From Gammaproteobacteria bacterium 53_120_T64 (lineage in GTDB: Bacteria > Pseudomonadota > Gammaproteobacteria > Pseudomonadales > Porticoccaceae): a DNA stretch of 64,000 nt. Below are positions 27,415 to 36,112 of this stretch, in pieces (the first letter of the stretch is position 1; each line of letters starts with the position of its first letter). Both the position numbers and the translations under genes were made by a program. The notes beneath the pieces are model-generated. The model was not told the origin of the DNA and did no database searches. It saw only the letters and a list, made by a program, of their open reading frames with translations. The stretch spans positions 62,001 through 126,000 of the forward strand of contig MAAT01000042.1 in assembly GCA_002162815.1 (NCBI GenBank). The letters are read 5' to 3'.

Positions 27415-28962
27415 CTATTGAGCGATGACACAACCGTCGCGACCCTTATTTTTCACCTCATACATTGCCACATCGGCCCTTTCAAACAGCGCCTCGCTGC
27501 TCTCGCCCTCTTTGAGCTGCGCGACACCAACAGACAACGAAACCTCGACCGACTGCCCTCGACTGTGAAAGCCACAGCGTTTCACAGCATCACAAAAACC
27601 CTGAGCCACGACCAAGGCATCATCGGCCGAGGTGCCGGGTAGCAACAGCACAAACTCATCACCCCCGTAGCGCGCAATATAGTCGGTATCGCGCACCCGC
27701 CCCGCCATTAGCTTGGCAATGGTTTGCAGTACTTTGTCTCCCGCTTTATGGCCAAAGGTATCGTTAACAAACTTAAACTTGTCGATATCCACTAACAATA
27801 TCGAGAGCGGGAAGCCAATGCGATGACTGCGCGCCAGCTCCTCCTCGATACGCTTATCAAAGCCGCCGCGATTGGCGACACCGGTCAGCGAATCCATCAC
27901 CAACACCTGCTGTTTCTCCATCAGCTGGTGGCGCAAGCCCTCCACCTCGTCGTTCATGGCCTGCGCCTGGTGCGTCAGCTCATTGATCTTGGCCTTTGCC
28001 GCCTGAAGCTGTTTCTTTTCGGACTCGACATAATCCGCCACTTTAGTGGTCAAACGCTCGGTCCGTGTGCGAATAATCTGTTTCAGTACGTCGAGGTCAT
28101 TGTTGTCACTAACCGCGGACTCCATGCCCGAAACCTCACTGCCCACATCAAGCTGGATTTTACTGACACTCTGCAAAGAGGCATCAATATCGATGGAATC
28201 GCTTAAACCCTCCTCCAGCGCTTTCAACTGCAGGCGCAATTGCGCTAAAAACTGCTCGGTGTACTGCCTTTCCTGATCAATGTGTCGCGCCACATCAATC
28301 ACCAAGCTCAGCGCCTCACCGAGAACGGACTCGAGCTCATCCATGCTGACGATGCGCGCGAGATCATTTCTGACACTGACCACTCGACCGTCATCGGGCT
28401 CTAAAAGATTGAGCTGGTCAAGTAATTTACCGACAACCGGGGCGATAACATCCAGCACCTGAGCCAAGGAAAACTCACCGCGTATCAAAACCGACGACAC
28501 CGGATCGACACCCGGGGCCAGCCCAGGCTCGGCAACACTGATGCCCATATCAACCAGTAGTGGAATGATTTTCTCAACCTGCTCGACGGTTTCCTGCAGC
28601 GAGGCAGCGAGTAGCAGCTCTTCCTTAAGGCCGGTTATCTGTGTCACGTTGGGAAAGCAGCTCTCTATCGCCGTAAATAACTCCACCGCCGTTGTTTTGA
28701 TCGAAAACTCAAAACCACTGGCAAACTCGACGCGCCCAGAGACAATATATTTTAAAAACCGAGCGGCACTCTCTTTGAATTCGGCAGAAGGGGCACTATC
28801 GTTGAGAGAGACCCGGAGCTGTTCGAGTAAATAATCCAGCTTCGGGTCCCTACCCTGAGCCAGTCGGGTCAACTCAACCGCCAAACGCGTCAACAATACG
28901 GACCTACCGTTGCCGCTGCCGTTGCGACTCAGCCCATCAGAAGTCGTAGCTTTAGTTCGCAT
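27415..28962 (-). CDS. Diguanylate cyclase (GGDEF protein)
   Basis: A 515-residue soluble protein that should make c-di-GMP from two GTP. The GGDEF domain covers about residues 350-515: MDSLTGVANRGGFDKRIEEEL, DIDKFKFVNDTFGHKAGDKVL, catalytic motif GGDEF at 433-437 and an inhibitory I-site RDTD at 424-427. Residues 1-310 are helical without a recognised sensor, followed by a coiled coil (about 310-355) that would dimerise the catalytic part. No membrane segment is seen. It converges on flgZ with 61 bases between them, which suggests it supplies the ligand for the flagellar brake; this is an inference. Confidence 0.92.
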   Translation of the reverse strand: MRTKATTSDGLSRNGSGNGRSVLLTRLAVELTRLAQGRDPKLDYLLEQLRVSLNDSAPSAEFKESAARFLKYIVSGRVEFASGFEFSIKTTAVELFTAIESCFPNVTQITGLKEELLLAASLQETVEQVEKIIPLLVDMGISVAEPGLAPGVDPVSSVLIRGEFSLAQVLDVIAPVVGKLLDQLNLLEPDDGRVVSVRNDLARIVSMDELESVLGEALSLVIDVARHIDQERQYTEQFLAQLRLQLKALEEGLSDSIDIDASLQSVSKIQLDVGSEVSGMESAVSDNNDLDVLKQIIRTRTERLTTKVADYVESEKKQLQAAKAKINELTHQAQAMNDEVEGLRHQLMEKQQVLVMDSLTGVANRGGFDKRIEEELARSHRIGFPLSILLVDIDKFKFVNDTFGHKAGDKVLQTIAKLMAGRVRDTDYIARYGGDEFVLLLPGTSADDALVVAQGFCDAVKRCGFHSRGQSVEVSLSVGVAQLKEGESSEALFERADVAMYEVKNKGRDGCVIAQ

Positions 28963-29184
28963 CCCACCCTCTATGTTTCAACCACACACGCCTAATGATC
29001 ACCAGCGCCAGCCGAGCCCGGCATACAACAGTCATCACGTTAAAAACCACGAACCTTGCGCCAGCCTTCTTATTTTTATGGCCAAAGCGTCAAAACAATG
29101 ACGCCTCCGAAGAGAGAAGACCCTCGTAGCAGCTAGTTTAGCAAAAATTCCGTGACAGAATAGGCAATTACGATGAAATTCTGG

Positions 29185-29201
29185 ACGGCATAGTTAGTGC
29201 A
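29185..29201 (+). promoter_or_regulatory. Candidate sigma-54 promoter of the SPOR-domain gene
   Basis: ACGGCATAGTTAGTGCA: GGCA and TGCA with 10 bases between GG and GC. The -24 box lacks TT and the C of CAC. A start near 29213 would leave about 30 bases before the ATG at 29243. The other deviations from consensus keep this tentative. Confidence 0.4.
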
Positions 29202-29242
29202 TTCAAATACCTATATTCACTGACATACTGCCGACCAACGCC

Positions 29243-30232
29243 ATGAACAAAGCGACGCACCTGCAAGCAAACTCCGCAAGTCGGGCCTCCCGGGACAACA
29301 AGGTCAACCAAAACCTCAGCCCCTCTCTCGCCAGAATTCGCAATCGAGCCGCGCCAACGCCAACCAATAACGCGCCTAACGTTGAAAAAACAGCACCCAG
29401 CGCCCCCGCCAATCAGCCCAGCCCGGCAAGGCCCGCGCCAGTAAAACCTCAACACCCGATAAGCGATCCCGCCAGAGCCCCTCAAATCCTCAGCTCTGGC
29501 GCCAACGACAACCGTCAAACGGGGTCAAGCTCGGCGCGAATTGCGCCCTGGTTATTTGCCAGCATCACCCTAACCCTGGCTCTTTTCAGCGGCAATTACG
29601 CTTGGCAGACCCAGCAGGGCGTTGAAAAGATGAATGCGCGCCTGGTACAACTTGAAGCCGCGCCGCTAACAAACACCCCCGACCTGCCAGAGACCGGCGA
29701 CCGGCTGGCCAATGCCGAACGTGAACTGCGGAGTCTCAAACAGACTCAGCAGCAACTTACCGGCACCATCACCGCCTTACAGGCACAACTCAACAGCACT
29801 AGCGGGCTGACTGACTCTCGCCTTAAATCAATAGAAGGCGAGCAAGTAGCGCTGTCGACCCAGGTGCAAAGTGCCTTAACGCAAAAAATCATTGCAACAC
29901 CAGCAGAGAAGAAGCCACTACTAGGCGCGAGCGCAGCCAGTAAAACGACTGCAGAAGCAGACGCAACGAGGGGCAACCCGGAAGCCAATGCGGCAAGAGA
30001 ATACTGGTTTATTAATATCGCCAGCTTTTCTGACTCCCGCTCCGCCAACGCCAGCTACGAAAGGGTCGCAAAAATAGCCGATAAGGCCTCGATCAAATCG
30101 CTCACGATTAACGGCAAGACCCTGTACCGAATCAGGGCGGAGGGCTACAGCTCCCAGCAAGCAGCAGAAGAAGCTGCGCAAGTCTTACAGACACGGCTTG
30201 GCGTATCGGGTTTGTGGGTAAGTCGCGGCTAG
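29243..30232 (+). CDS. Membrane-anchored SPOR-domain protein
   Basis: A 329-residue inner-membrane protein with one membrane segment at about 101-120 (APWLFASITLTLALFSGNYA). The first 100 residues are cytoplasmic, basic and Pro/Ala/Asn-rich. Outside lies a coiled coil (about 150-195), a low-complexity linker and a C-terminal SPOR domain (about 250-329: YWFINIASFSDSRSANASYE ... YRIRAEGYSSQQAAEEAAQV). SPOR domains bind glycan strands lacking stem peptides, usually at division sites. Its place at the end of the flagellar cluster and the possible sigma-54 promoter hint at a flagellar or polar role, which is not established. The ribosome site is weak. Confidence 0.75.
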   Translation: MNKATHLQANSASRASRDNKVNQNLSPSLARIRNRAAPTPTNNAPNVEKTAPSAPANQPSPARPAPVKPQHPISDPARAPQILSSGANDNRQTGSSSARIAPWLFASITLTLALFSGNYAWQTQQGVEKMNARLVQLEAAPLTNTPDLPETGDRLANAERELRSLKQTQQQLTGTITALQAQLNSTSGLTDSRLKSIEGEQVALSTQVQSALTQKIIATPAEKKPLLGASAASKTTAEADATRGNPEANAAREYWFINIASFSDSRSANASYERVAKIADKASIKSLTINGKTLYRIRAEGYSSQQAAEEAAQVLQTRLGVSGLWVSRG

Positions 30233-30252
30233 AACAGCCTATAGCGAAATCG

Positions 30253-30588
30253 TTAATCGGTCTTTTTCGGACTGGGAACCATCGACGGAAAAGGCAATGA
30301 CGTCACATTACCGCCTTTCACATCCGTCACTTTGCAGGCACCCTCCTTCTCCACCTCGTCGATGCGCACCACCGAATGCAGGGGGATATAGCTGCGCTTG
30401 ACGCTGGAGAATTCATTTTTCAGCTTTTCTTCACCCGGATCGACAATCATCTTCGAGCGTTCATCAAAGACAAATTCCTCAACCTCTAGGAAGCCCATTA
30501 ACTCACTTTGGTAAATGGAGCGCACATACAGCTCATAGACCTGGCCCTGATTAAAGAAAATGACTTTGTAGATGGGATCTTTGGACAT
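30253..30588 (-). CDS. DUF1820 family protein
   Basis: A 111-residue soluble protein of the DUF1820 family, recognised by YKVIFFNQGQVYELYVRSIYQSELMGFLEVEEFVFDE and the central VDPGEEKLKNEFSSVKRSYIPLHSVVRIDEVEKEG. The family is widespread in gammaproteobacteria and its function is unknown. It is convergent with the SPOR gene and divergent from miaB. Confidence 0.88.
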   Translation of the reverse strand: MSKDPIYKVIFFNQGQVYELYVRSIYQSELMGFLEVEEFVFDERSKMIVDPGEEKLKNEFSSVKRSYIPLHSVVRIDEVEKEGACKVTDVKGGNVTSLPFPSMVPSPKKTD

Positions 30589-30704
30589 AATGTTAGCGAC
30601 TTACTGACTGAAGGAGAGATAAAGGCGCGGCATTTTAGCATACTGGCGGTCCGTTTTCTGTCAATTTCCAGCTAGCCTCGCTAGGCTAAGTGCCCGAGAA
30701 GGCC

Positions 30705-30710
30705 TATAAT
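30705..30710 (+). promoter_or_regulatory. Possible -10 box of miaB
   Basis: A perfect TATAAT 31 bases before the miaB start. No good -35 hexamer lies at 16-18 bases upstream, where TAGGCT stands. It is an isolated -10 match and is given low confidence. Confidence 0.35.
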
Positions 30711-30741
30711 CGCCCGCCTTGCCAATCACGCCCGAGCCCTC

Positions 30742-32085
30742 ATGGCAGACACCCCCGTCAAAAAACTCCACATCGTCACTCACGGCTGCCAAATGAATGA
30801 GTACGACTCCGCCCGCATGGGCGACCTGCTCGGCGATAGCCACCAAATGGTGCGCACCGACGATCCCAGCGAGGCCGATGTACTGCTGCTCAACACCTGC
30901 TCCATTCGTGAAAAGGCCGAGGACAAGGTCTTCCATCAACTGGGCCGCTGGAAAAAACTCAAAGCGCTTAACCCCAAACTGATTATTGGTGTCGGCGGCT
31001 GCGTGGCCAGCCAAGAGGGCGAAACCATTGCCCGCCGCGCCCCCCATGTCGATCTAATCTTTGGCCCCCAGACCCTGCACCGTCTGCCCGATATGATGCA
31101 ACAGCGCCAAGCGGGCAACAGCGCGGTGATCGACGTCAGCTTCCCAGAAATTGAAAAATTCGACCAGCTACCCCTGCCCGAGGCCGACGGCGTGTCGGCC
31201 TTTGTCTCTATTATGGAGGGCTGCTCGAAGTATTGTAGTTTCTGCGTGGTGCCCTATACCCGCGGCGAAGAGGTCAGTCGCGGTAGTGCCGATATTCTCG
31301 CCGAGGTTGCCCACCTGGCCAGCCAGGGTGTCAGAGAGGTCAACCTGCTCGGCCAAAACGTCAATGCCTTTCGCGGCGAGATGCCCGGTCGCGACAGCCT
31401 CTGCGATCTCGCCGAGCTGATCACCTATGTTGCACAAATCGACGGCATCGATCGCATTCGCTTTACCACCTCCCACCCAATGGAATTTTCACAATCCTTG
31501 ATCGATGTCTACGCCGAAGTGCCGGAGCTGGTCAGCCACCTACATCTACCCGTGCAAAGCGGCTCCGACCGCATTCTCAGCGCCATGAAGCGCGGCCACA
31601 CATGGCTCGAATATAAGTCGATCATCCGCAAAATTCGCGCCATTCGCCCCGACATCAGCCTGTCGTCCGATTTCATTATTGGCTTCCCCGGTGAGAGCGA
31701 AGCCGATTTTGCCGACACCATGAAGCTGATTGAAAGTATCGGCTTCGACCACTCGTACAGTTTCGTCTACAGCGCTCGCCCCGGCACCCCCGCCGCCGAC
31801 TTCGCCGACACCACCAGCGCCGAGACCAAAAAGCAACGCCTAAAGATTCTGCAAGACCGCATCATTCAGCAGACCATGGCCATTAGCCGACGCATGGTCG
31901 GCAGCACTCAACGGGTACTCGTCTCGGGTATTTCTCGCAAAGACCCGGGCCAATTACAGGGTCGCACCGAGAATAATCGTGTCGTCAATTTCACCTGCAG
32001 CGACCACCAGGTGATCGGTGATTTTATCGATGTGGAGATTGTCGAGGCCCTACCCAACTCACTGCGCGGCAAGATGATGGGCTAA
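30742..32085 (+). CDS. miaB: tRNA-2-methylthio-N6-dimethylallyladenosine synthase MiaB
   Basis: Radical-SAM methylthiotransferase that converts i6A37 to ms2i6A37 in tRNAs reading UNN codons. The N-terminal UPF0004 domain has cluster cysteines C16 (HGCQMNE), C53 (NTCSIRE) and C87 (GGCVAS). The radical-SAM triad is C161/C165/C168 (CSKYCSFC). A TRAM domain closes the protein (about 380-445). At 447 residues it is of normal length. It directly precedes the ybeZ operon, as in many gammaproteobacteria. Confidence 0.98.
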   Translation: MADTPVKKLHIVTHGCQMNEYDSARMGDLLGDSHQMVRTDDPSEADVLLLNTCSIREKAEDKVFHQLGRWKKLKALNPKLIIGVGGCVASQEGETIARRAPHVDLIFGPQTLHRLPDMMQQRQAGNSAVIDVSFPEIEKFDQLPLPEADGVSAFVSIMEGCSKYCSFCVVPYTRGEEVSRGSADILAEVAHLASQGVREVNLLGQNVNAFRGEMPGRDSLCDLAELITYVAQIDGIDRIRFTTSHPMEFSQSLIDVYAEVPELVSHLHLPVQSGSDRILSAMKRGHTWLEYKSIIRKIRAIRPDISLSSDFIIGFPGESEADFADTMKLIESIGFDHSYSFVYSARPGTPAADFADTTSAETKKQRLKILQDRIIQQTMAISRRMVGSTQRVLVSGISRKDPGQLQGRTENNRVVNFTCSDHQVIGDFIDVEIVEALPNSLRGKMMG

Positions 32086-32156
32086 GCACCCCGACAACCA
32101 TAACGACTGCTACTAAGCGAGCCAATACTCACGACACTAATAGTCTATACATTCTC

Positions 32157-32185
32157 CCGACAGGCGGTTTTCATAGCGCTATAAA
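32157..32185 (+). promoter_or_regulatory. Sigma-70 promoter candidate of the ybeZ-ybeY-corC-lnt operon
   Basis: CCGACA (32157-32162), a 17-base spacer, and TATAAA (32180-32185). A perfect inverted repeat CATAGCG/CGCTATG (32172-32178 and 32188-32194) brackets the -10 box, as an operator would. Transcription would start near 32192, about 46 bases before ybeZ. Confidence 0.5.
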
Positions 32186-32237
32186 ATCGCTATGCTTAAC
32201 GCCAATCCCAGCTAAGACAGGCGCTCAATAGCACACT

Positions 32238-33242
32238 TTGAATACCCTACCCGCCGTTGACACCATCACCCTCGAACCCAACGACCACCGCCGCCTGGCC
32301 AACCTTTGCGGCCAGCTCGATGAGCACCTGCACCAAATAGAAAGTCGCCTCGAGATTGAGATTCGCAATCGCGGCAATGTCTTTGCCATCTACGGCAATC
32401 CCCAGAGGGCCCACATTGCCGCCTACTTGCTGCACGCGCTCTACGCAGAGACCCGCGACCAACTCAACCTGTCACCGCAAGCGGTGCATCTTTATCTGCA
32501 ACAAGCCAACCTGGAAACCACCATGGCAGAAAGCACCGCGCATCCGGCCGCGAGTAATATCAAAAATTTCAGCGTGATTCTCACCAAAAAAGGCAAAGTC
32601 ATCCCCCGCGGTATCAACCAGCAGAACTATGTACGGGCCATACAAAGCCACGATATTAGCTTTGGTGTTGGCCCGGCGGGCACCGGTAAAACCTATCTCG
32701 CCGTCGCCTGCGCGGTGGACGCCTATTTACGCAACGAAGTAGAGCGGATTTTACTGGTGCGACCCGCTGTCGAAGCCGGGGAAAAACTCGGCTTCCTACC
32801 CGGTGATTTATCTCAGAAGGTCGACCCCTATCTGCGCCCCCTCTACGACGCGCTGTACGAAATGCTCGGCGTTGAAAAGGTCGACAAGCTGATCGAAAAA
32901 AACGTGATTGAAGTGGCTCCTCTGGCTTATATGCGTGGCCGCACCCTGAACAGTGCCTTTATTATTCTCGACGAAAGCCAGAACACCACTCGCGAACAAA
33001 TGAAAATGTTCCTCACCCGCATCGGCTTTGGCGCCACCGCCGTGATTACCGGTGACACCACACAAATTGACCTACCTCGCGGCACCCGCTCCGGTCTGGT
33101 TCACGCCTGCCAAGTCCTCGATGGGGTTGAAGGTATTGCCTTCACCCACTTCCAATCCAAGGACGTCGTGCGCCACCCCCTCGTACAAAAAATCGTCGAT
33201 GCCTATGACCGCTACGAAAACAAGACAAGAGACGACGATTAA
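32238..33242 (+). CDS. ybeZ: PhoH-like ATPase YbeZ
   Basis: RNA-associated P-loop ATPase that works with YbeY in 16S rRNA maturation and RNA quality control. The 334-residue protein has Walker A GPAGTGKT (145-152), Walker B AFIILDESQN, and the typical start LEPNDHRRLANLCGQLDEHL. The start codon is TTG at 32238: a stop at 32229-32231 blocks any upstream start, and the next ATG would remove about 95 conserved residues. The ribosome site is poor (GACAGG about 18 bases upstream), so translation may be weak or use another signal. Its stop overlaps the ybeY start by one base. Confidence 0.95.
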   Translation: MNTLPAVDTITLEPNDHRRLANLCGQLDEHLHQIESRLEIEIRNRGNVFAIYGNPQRAHIAAYLLHALYAETRDQLNLSPQAVHLYLQQANLETTMAESTAHPAASNIKNFSVILTKKGKVIPRGINQQNYVRAIQSHDISFGVGPAGTGKTYLAVACAVDAYLRNEVERILLVRPAVEAGEKLGFLPGDLSQKVDPYLRPLYDALYEMLGVEKVDKLIEKNVIEVAPLAYMRGRTLNSAFIILDESQNTTREQMKMFLTRIGFGATAVITGDTTQIDLPRGTRSGLVHACQVLDGVEGIAFTHFQSKDVVRHPLVQKIVDAYDRYENKTRDDD

Positions 33243-33721
33243 TGCAGAACTCTTGCAATATCGTCGTCGACAATGCCAGTGGTGAAGAGGCACCAGAACC
33301 TCCGTCGATACGCCTCTGGATCGGCTCCGCTCTCGGAGCACAACAGCCCGATGCAGAAATTAGCGTGCGTATTGTTAGCGCCGCTGAAAGCGCGGAGTTA
33401 AACCAACGCTATCGCGGCAAGGAGGGGCCAACCAACGTGCTGTCCTTCCCGACAGATATTCCCGACTTTGTCGAGTCAGCCCTACTCGGCGACATTGTCA
33501 TCTGTGCCGCCATCGTGCACAAAGAGGCCGCTGAGCAGCACAAGGCCCCCGCCGCCCACTGGGCCCATATGCTGGTGCACGGCACCTTGCATTTACTCGG
33601 CTACGACCATATAAAAGACAGCGACGCGGCGGCAATGGAAGCCCTCGAAACTACAATTTTGGGCGAACTCAACTTCCCACCCCCTTATTCAGTACTCCAA
33701 GAAGAGACACCAGCACCATGA
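33242..33721 (+). CDS. ybeY: Endoribonuclease YbeY
   Basis: Metal-dependent single-strand endoribonuclease acting in 16S rRNA 3' end processing and ribosome quality control. The UPF0054 zinc motif is intact: H113, H117 and H123 in HGTLHLLGYDH. The LSFPTD and LLGDIVIC segments are also conserved. 159 residues is typical. It overlaps corC by 4 bases. Confidence 0.97.
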   Translation: MQNSCNIVVDNASGEEAPEPPSIRLWIGSALGAQQPDAEISVRIVSAAESAELNQRYRGKEGPTNVLSFPTDIPDFVESALLGDIVICAAIVHKEAAEQHKAPAAHWAHMLVHGTLHLLGYDHIKDSDAAAMEALETTILGELNFPPPYSVLQEETPAP

Positions 33722-34575
33722 CCGAAGACAGTACCAACGGGCAAGCCAACTCCTGGCTAGGACGACTTGCCCGCGTTTTCTCATCGACGCCCGCCACCCG
33801 GGACGACATCACCGAAATTCTCCGCAGCGCCTATGACGACAAGGTCATCGACAGCGAGGCACTGGAAATTATGGAGGGCGCACTGAGTGTCGCCGACCAA
33901 CAGGTGAGAGAAATCATGGTCGCCCGCTCGCGTATGACGGTGATTCCCGAGTCCGCCAATATCGAAGAAATACTGGCTCTGGTCACCGAGTCTAAGCACT
34001 CGCGCTTCCCGGTGATTGGCGAATCCATCGACGACATCAAGGGCGTGTTACTCGCCAAAGAGTTACTGCCTCTGCTACTCACCGGCAAGGACAACTTCGC
34101 TATCGCCGATGTTATCCGCCCCGCCAATATCATTCCCGAAAGCAAGCGCCTGAATGTCTTGCTCAAGGAATTCCGCGAACAACGCTACCATATGGCCATC
34201 GTCATGGATGAGTACGCCAGCGTTGCCGGGCTGGTCACCATTGAAGACATTCTTGAGGAAATCGTCGGTGAAATTGAAGACGAAACCGACCTCGAAGAAC
34301 AAAGCCCTATCCAACAGCTAGACGACGGCAACTACCAACTGCCCGCTCTCACCACGATCGAAGACTTCAACGAGTTTTTTAACACCGGCTTTAATGAGGA
34401 CGAGTTCGACACCATTGGCGGGCTTGTCACTCAGGCTTTCGGCCACCTGCCCGAGGTGGGCGAAGAGGTCGTATTGGGCGAGTATTACTTCACGGTGACG
34501 GCCGCTGATGAGCGACAAATCCACCGACTGGCCTTAAGATACGAGGGCACAGAAGCCCGACAAAACCAACAATAA
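33718..34575 (+). CDS. corC: CorC (YbeX) CBS-domain protein
   Basis: Cytoplasmic CNNM-like family member without its membrane part, historically linked to cobalt/magnesium efflux and, in E. coli, to ribosome metabolism as YbeX. The 285-residue protein has two CBS domains (about residues 65-185: VREIMVARSRMTVIPESANI and HMAIVMDEYASVAGLVTIED) and a C-terminal CorC_HlyC domain (TTIEDFNEFFNTGF ... TIGGLVTQAFGHLP). It is translationally coupled to ybeY. Confidence 0.96.
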   Translation: MTEDSTNGQANSWLGRLARVFSSTPATRDDITEILRSAYDDKVIDSEALEIMEGALSVADQQVREIMVARSRMTVIPESANIEEILALVTESKHSRFPVIGESIDDIKGVLLAKELLPLLLTGKDNFAIADVIRPANIIPESKRLNVLLKEFREQRYHMAIVMDEYASVAGLVTIEDILEEIVGEIEDETDLEEQSPIQQLDDGNYQLPALTTIEDFNEFFNTGFNEDEFDTIGGLVTQAFGHLPEVGEEVVLGEYYFTVTAADERQIHRLALRYEGTEARQNQQ

Positions 34576-34601
34576 AACCGGATACAGCAAAAAGTCCAGC
34601 T

Positions 34602-36092
34602 ATGCCGACCTACAAAATTAGTTTTTCCTCGCTATTACTGGCGCTCTTCAGCGGCGCCTTACTACCGCTGGCGCTGGCGCCCTTTACACTCTGGCCAACG
34701 GCTATTTTCAGTACCTGCACGCTATGCTTTCTGTGTCGCGGCCAGGGTATTAGAGGGGTTTTTGCTCTATCACTTATTTTTGGCCTCGGCCTGTACGGGG
34801 TCGGCGCCAGCTGGGTGTATGTCAGCATCCACGACTATGGCCACGCCCCACCCGCTCTCGCCGGACTGCTGACGGGACTCTTTGCCCTCGGCATGGCTCT
34901 GGTCTTCGCGCTGCCACTCGCGCTTTTCGGCCTGTTTCGCCACGCCCCGCCCGCGACCCTTCTTTTCGCCTTTCCCGCGCTCTGGGTATTGGGAGAGTGG
35001 TTCAGAGGCTGGTTTCTCACCGGCTTCCCCTGGCTCAATATCGGCTACGGTTTTATCGACACTTGGCTCGCCGGTTGGGCACCGCTGTTCGGCGTGCTGG
35101 CGCTCAGCGGCATCGCCGCCTTTGGTGGTGCATTGCTGAGCTTGATCGGAGAGCGCAAACAGCACAAAAGCTTGATCGACTACAGCCTGTTAATTTTACT
35201 CATGATCTTCGCCGGTGGCGCCTACCTCAAAATTAAGCCCTGGACCTACCCCACGGGCAAGCGTCTTGACGTGGCCTTAGTACAACCCGATCTACCCCTG
35301 CTGGAAAAGTGGAATGACGCGGAGCTGAAACAGATTCTCGTCAATTTCCAGCAAACCAACGAGACCCTGCTCGACCACGACCTGATTATTTGGCCGGAGT
35401 CGGCGCTACCCACCCTGCAAGGCAATATCAGTGGTTTCCTCGCTGATATCGACAGCCAACTCAAAGAGCATCGCGTCGGCCTGCTAACCGGTATCCCCAG
35501 CAATACGGCCTCTGGTAACTACTACAATTCGGTGATTGCCCTGGGCAGAGCCAGCGGCGCGTATCAGAAGCGGCGCTTGGTGCCCTTTGGCGAATATGTG
35601 CCCCTCGAGCACTGGCTGCGCGGCGCTATCGCTTTTTTTGATTTACCGATGTCGGCCTTCAGTGCCGGCGCGCCCCAGCAACGCCCCATTCACCTCGGCA
35701 CGGTACGAATTGCCACCGCCATTTGCTATGAAATAGCCTACCCCGACCTGCTCGCCCGCGATGCGCGGGATGCCAACATATTGTTAACGGTCAGCAATGA
35801 CACCTGGTTCGGCGACTCCATCGGCCCCCACCAACATTTGCAAATCGCCCGTATGCGCGCGCTAGAAAATGCCAAACCCCTACTGCGCGCCACCAATGAC
35901 GGCATCACCGCCATTATTAGCCCCCGTGGCAAGGTGCTCGAAAAACTACCTCGATTCCAAGCGGGCATTTTGAAAACCGAGGTCGCGCCCTATAGCGGCT
36001 CCAGTCCCTTCAGCCGCTATGGATCACTGCCCATTATCGGCCTCTGCCTCACCATCCTCACCGTGTTGCGTCTTTTCCGCCGCTTTCGCTAA
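34602..36092 (+). CDS. lnt: Apolipoprotein N-acyltransferase Lnt
   Basis: Inner-membrane enzyme that adds the third acyl chain to lipoproteins. The N-terminal 220 residues are membrane segments. The nitrilase-type catalytic domain follows with the expected triad E266 (IIWPESALPT), K323 (KRRLVPFGEYVP) and C375 (ATAICYEIAY). 496 residues, usual length. Its place after corC is the standard order. Confidence 0.97.
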   Translation: MPTYKISFSSLLLALFSGALLPLALAPFTLWPTAIFSTCTLCFLCRGQGIRGVFALSLIFGLGLYGVGASWVYVSIHDYGHAPPALAGLLTGLFALGMALVFALPLALFGLFRHAPPATLLFAFPALWVLGEWFRGWFLTGFPWLNIGYGFIDTWLAGWAPLFGVLALSGIAAFGGALLSLIGERKQHKSLIDYSLLILLMIFAGGAYLKIKPWTYPTGKRLDVALVQPDLPLLEKWNDAELKQILVNFQQTNETLLDHDLIIWPESALPTLQGNISGFLADIDSQLKEHRVGLLTGIPSNTASGNYYNSVIALGRASGAYQKRRLVPFGEYVPLEHWLRGAIAFFDLPMSAFSAGAPQQRPIHLGTVRIATAICYEIAYPDLLARDARDANILLTVSNDTWFGDSIGPHQHLQIARMRALENAKPLLRATNDGITAIISPRGKVLEKLPRFQAGILKTEVAPYSGSSPFSRYGSLPIIGLCLTILTVLRLFRRFR

Positions 36093-36112
36093 ACGCCTAC
36101 TCGCCGCGCCCT

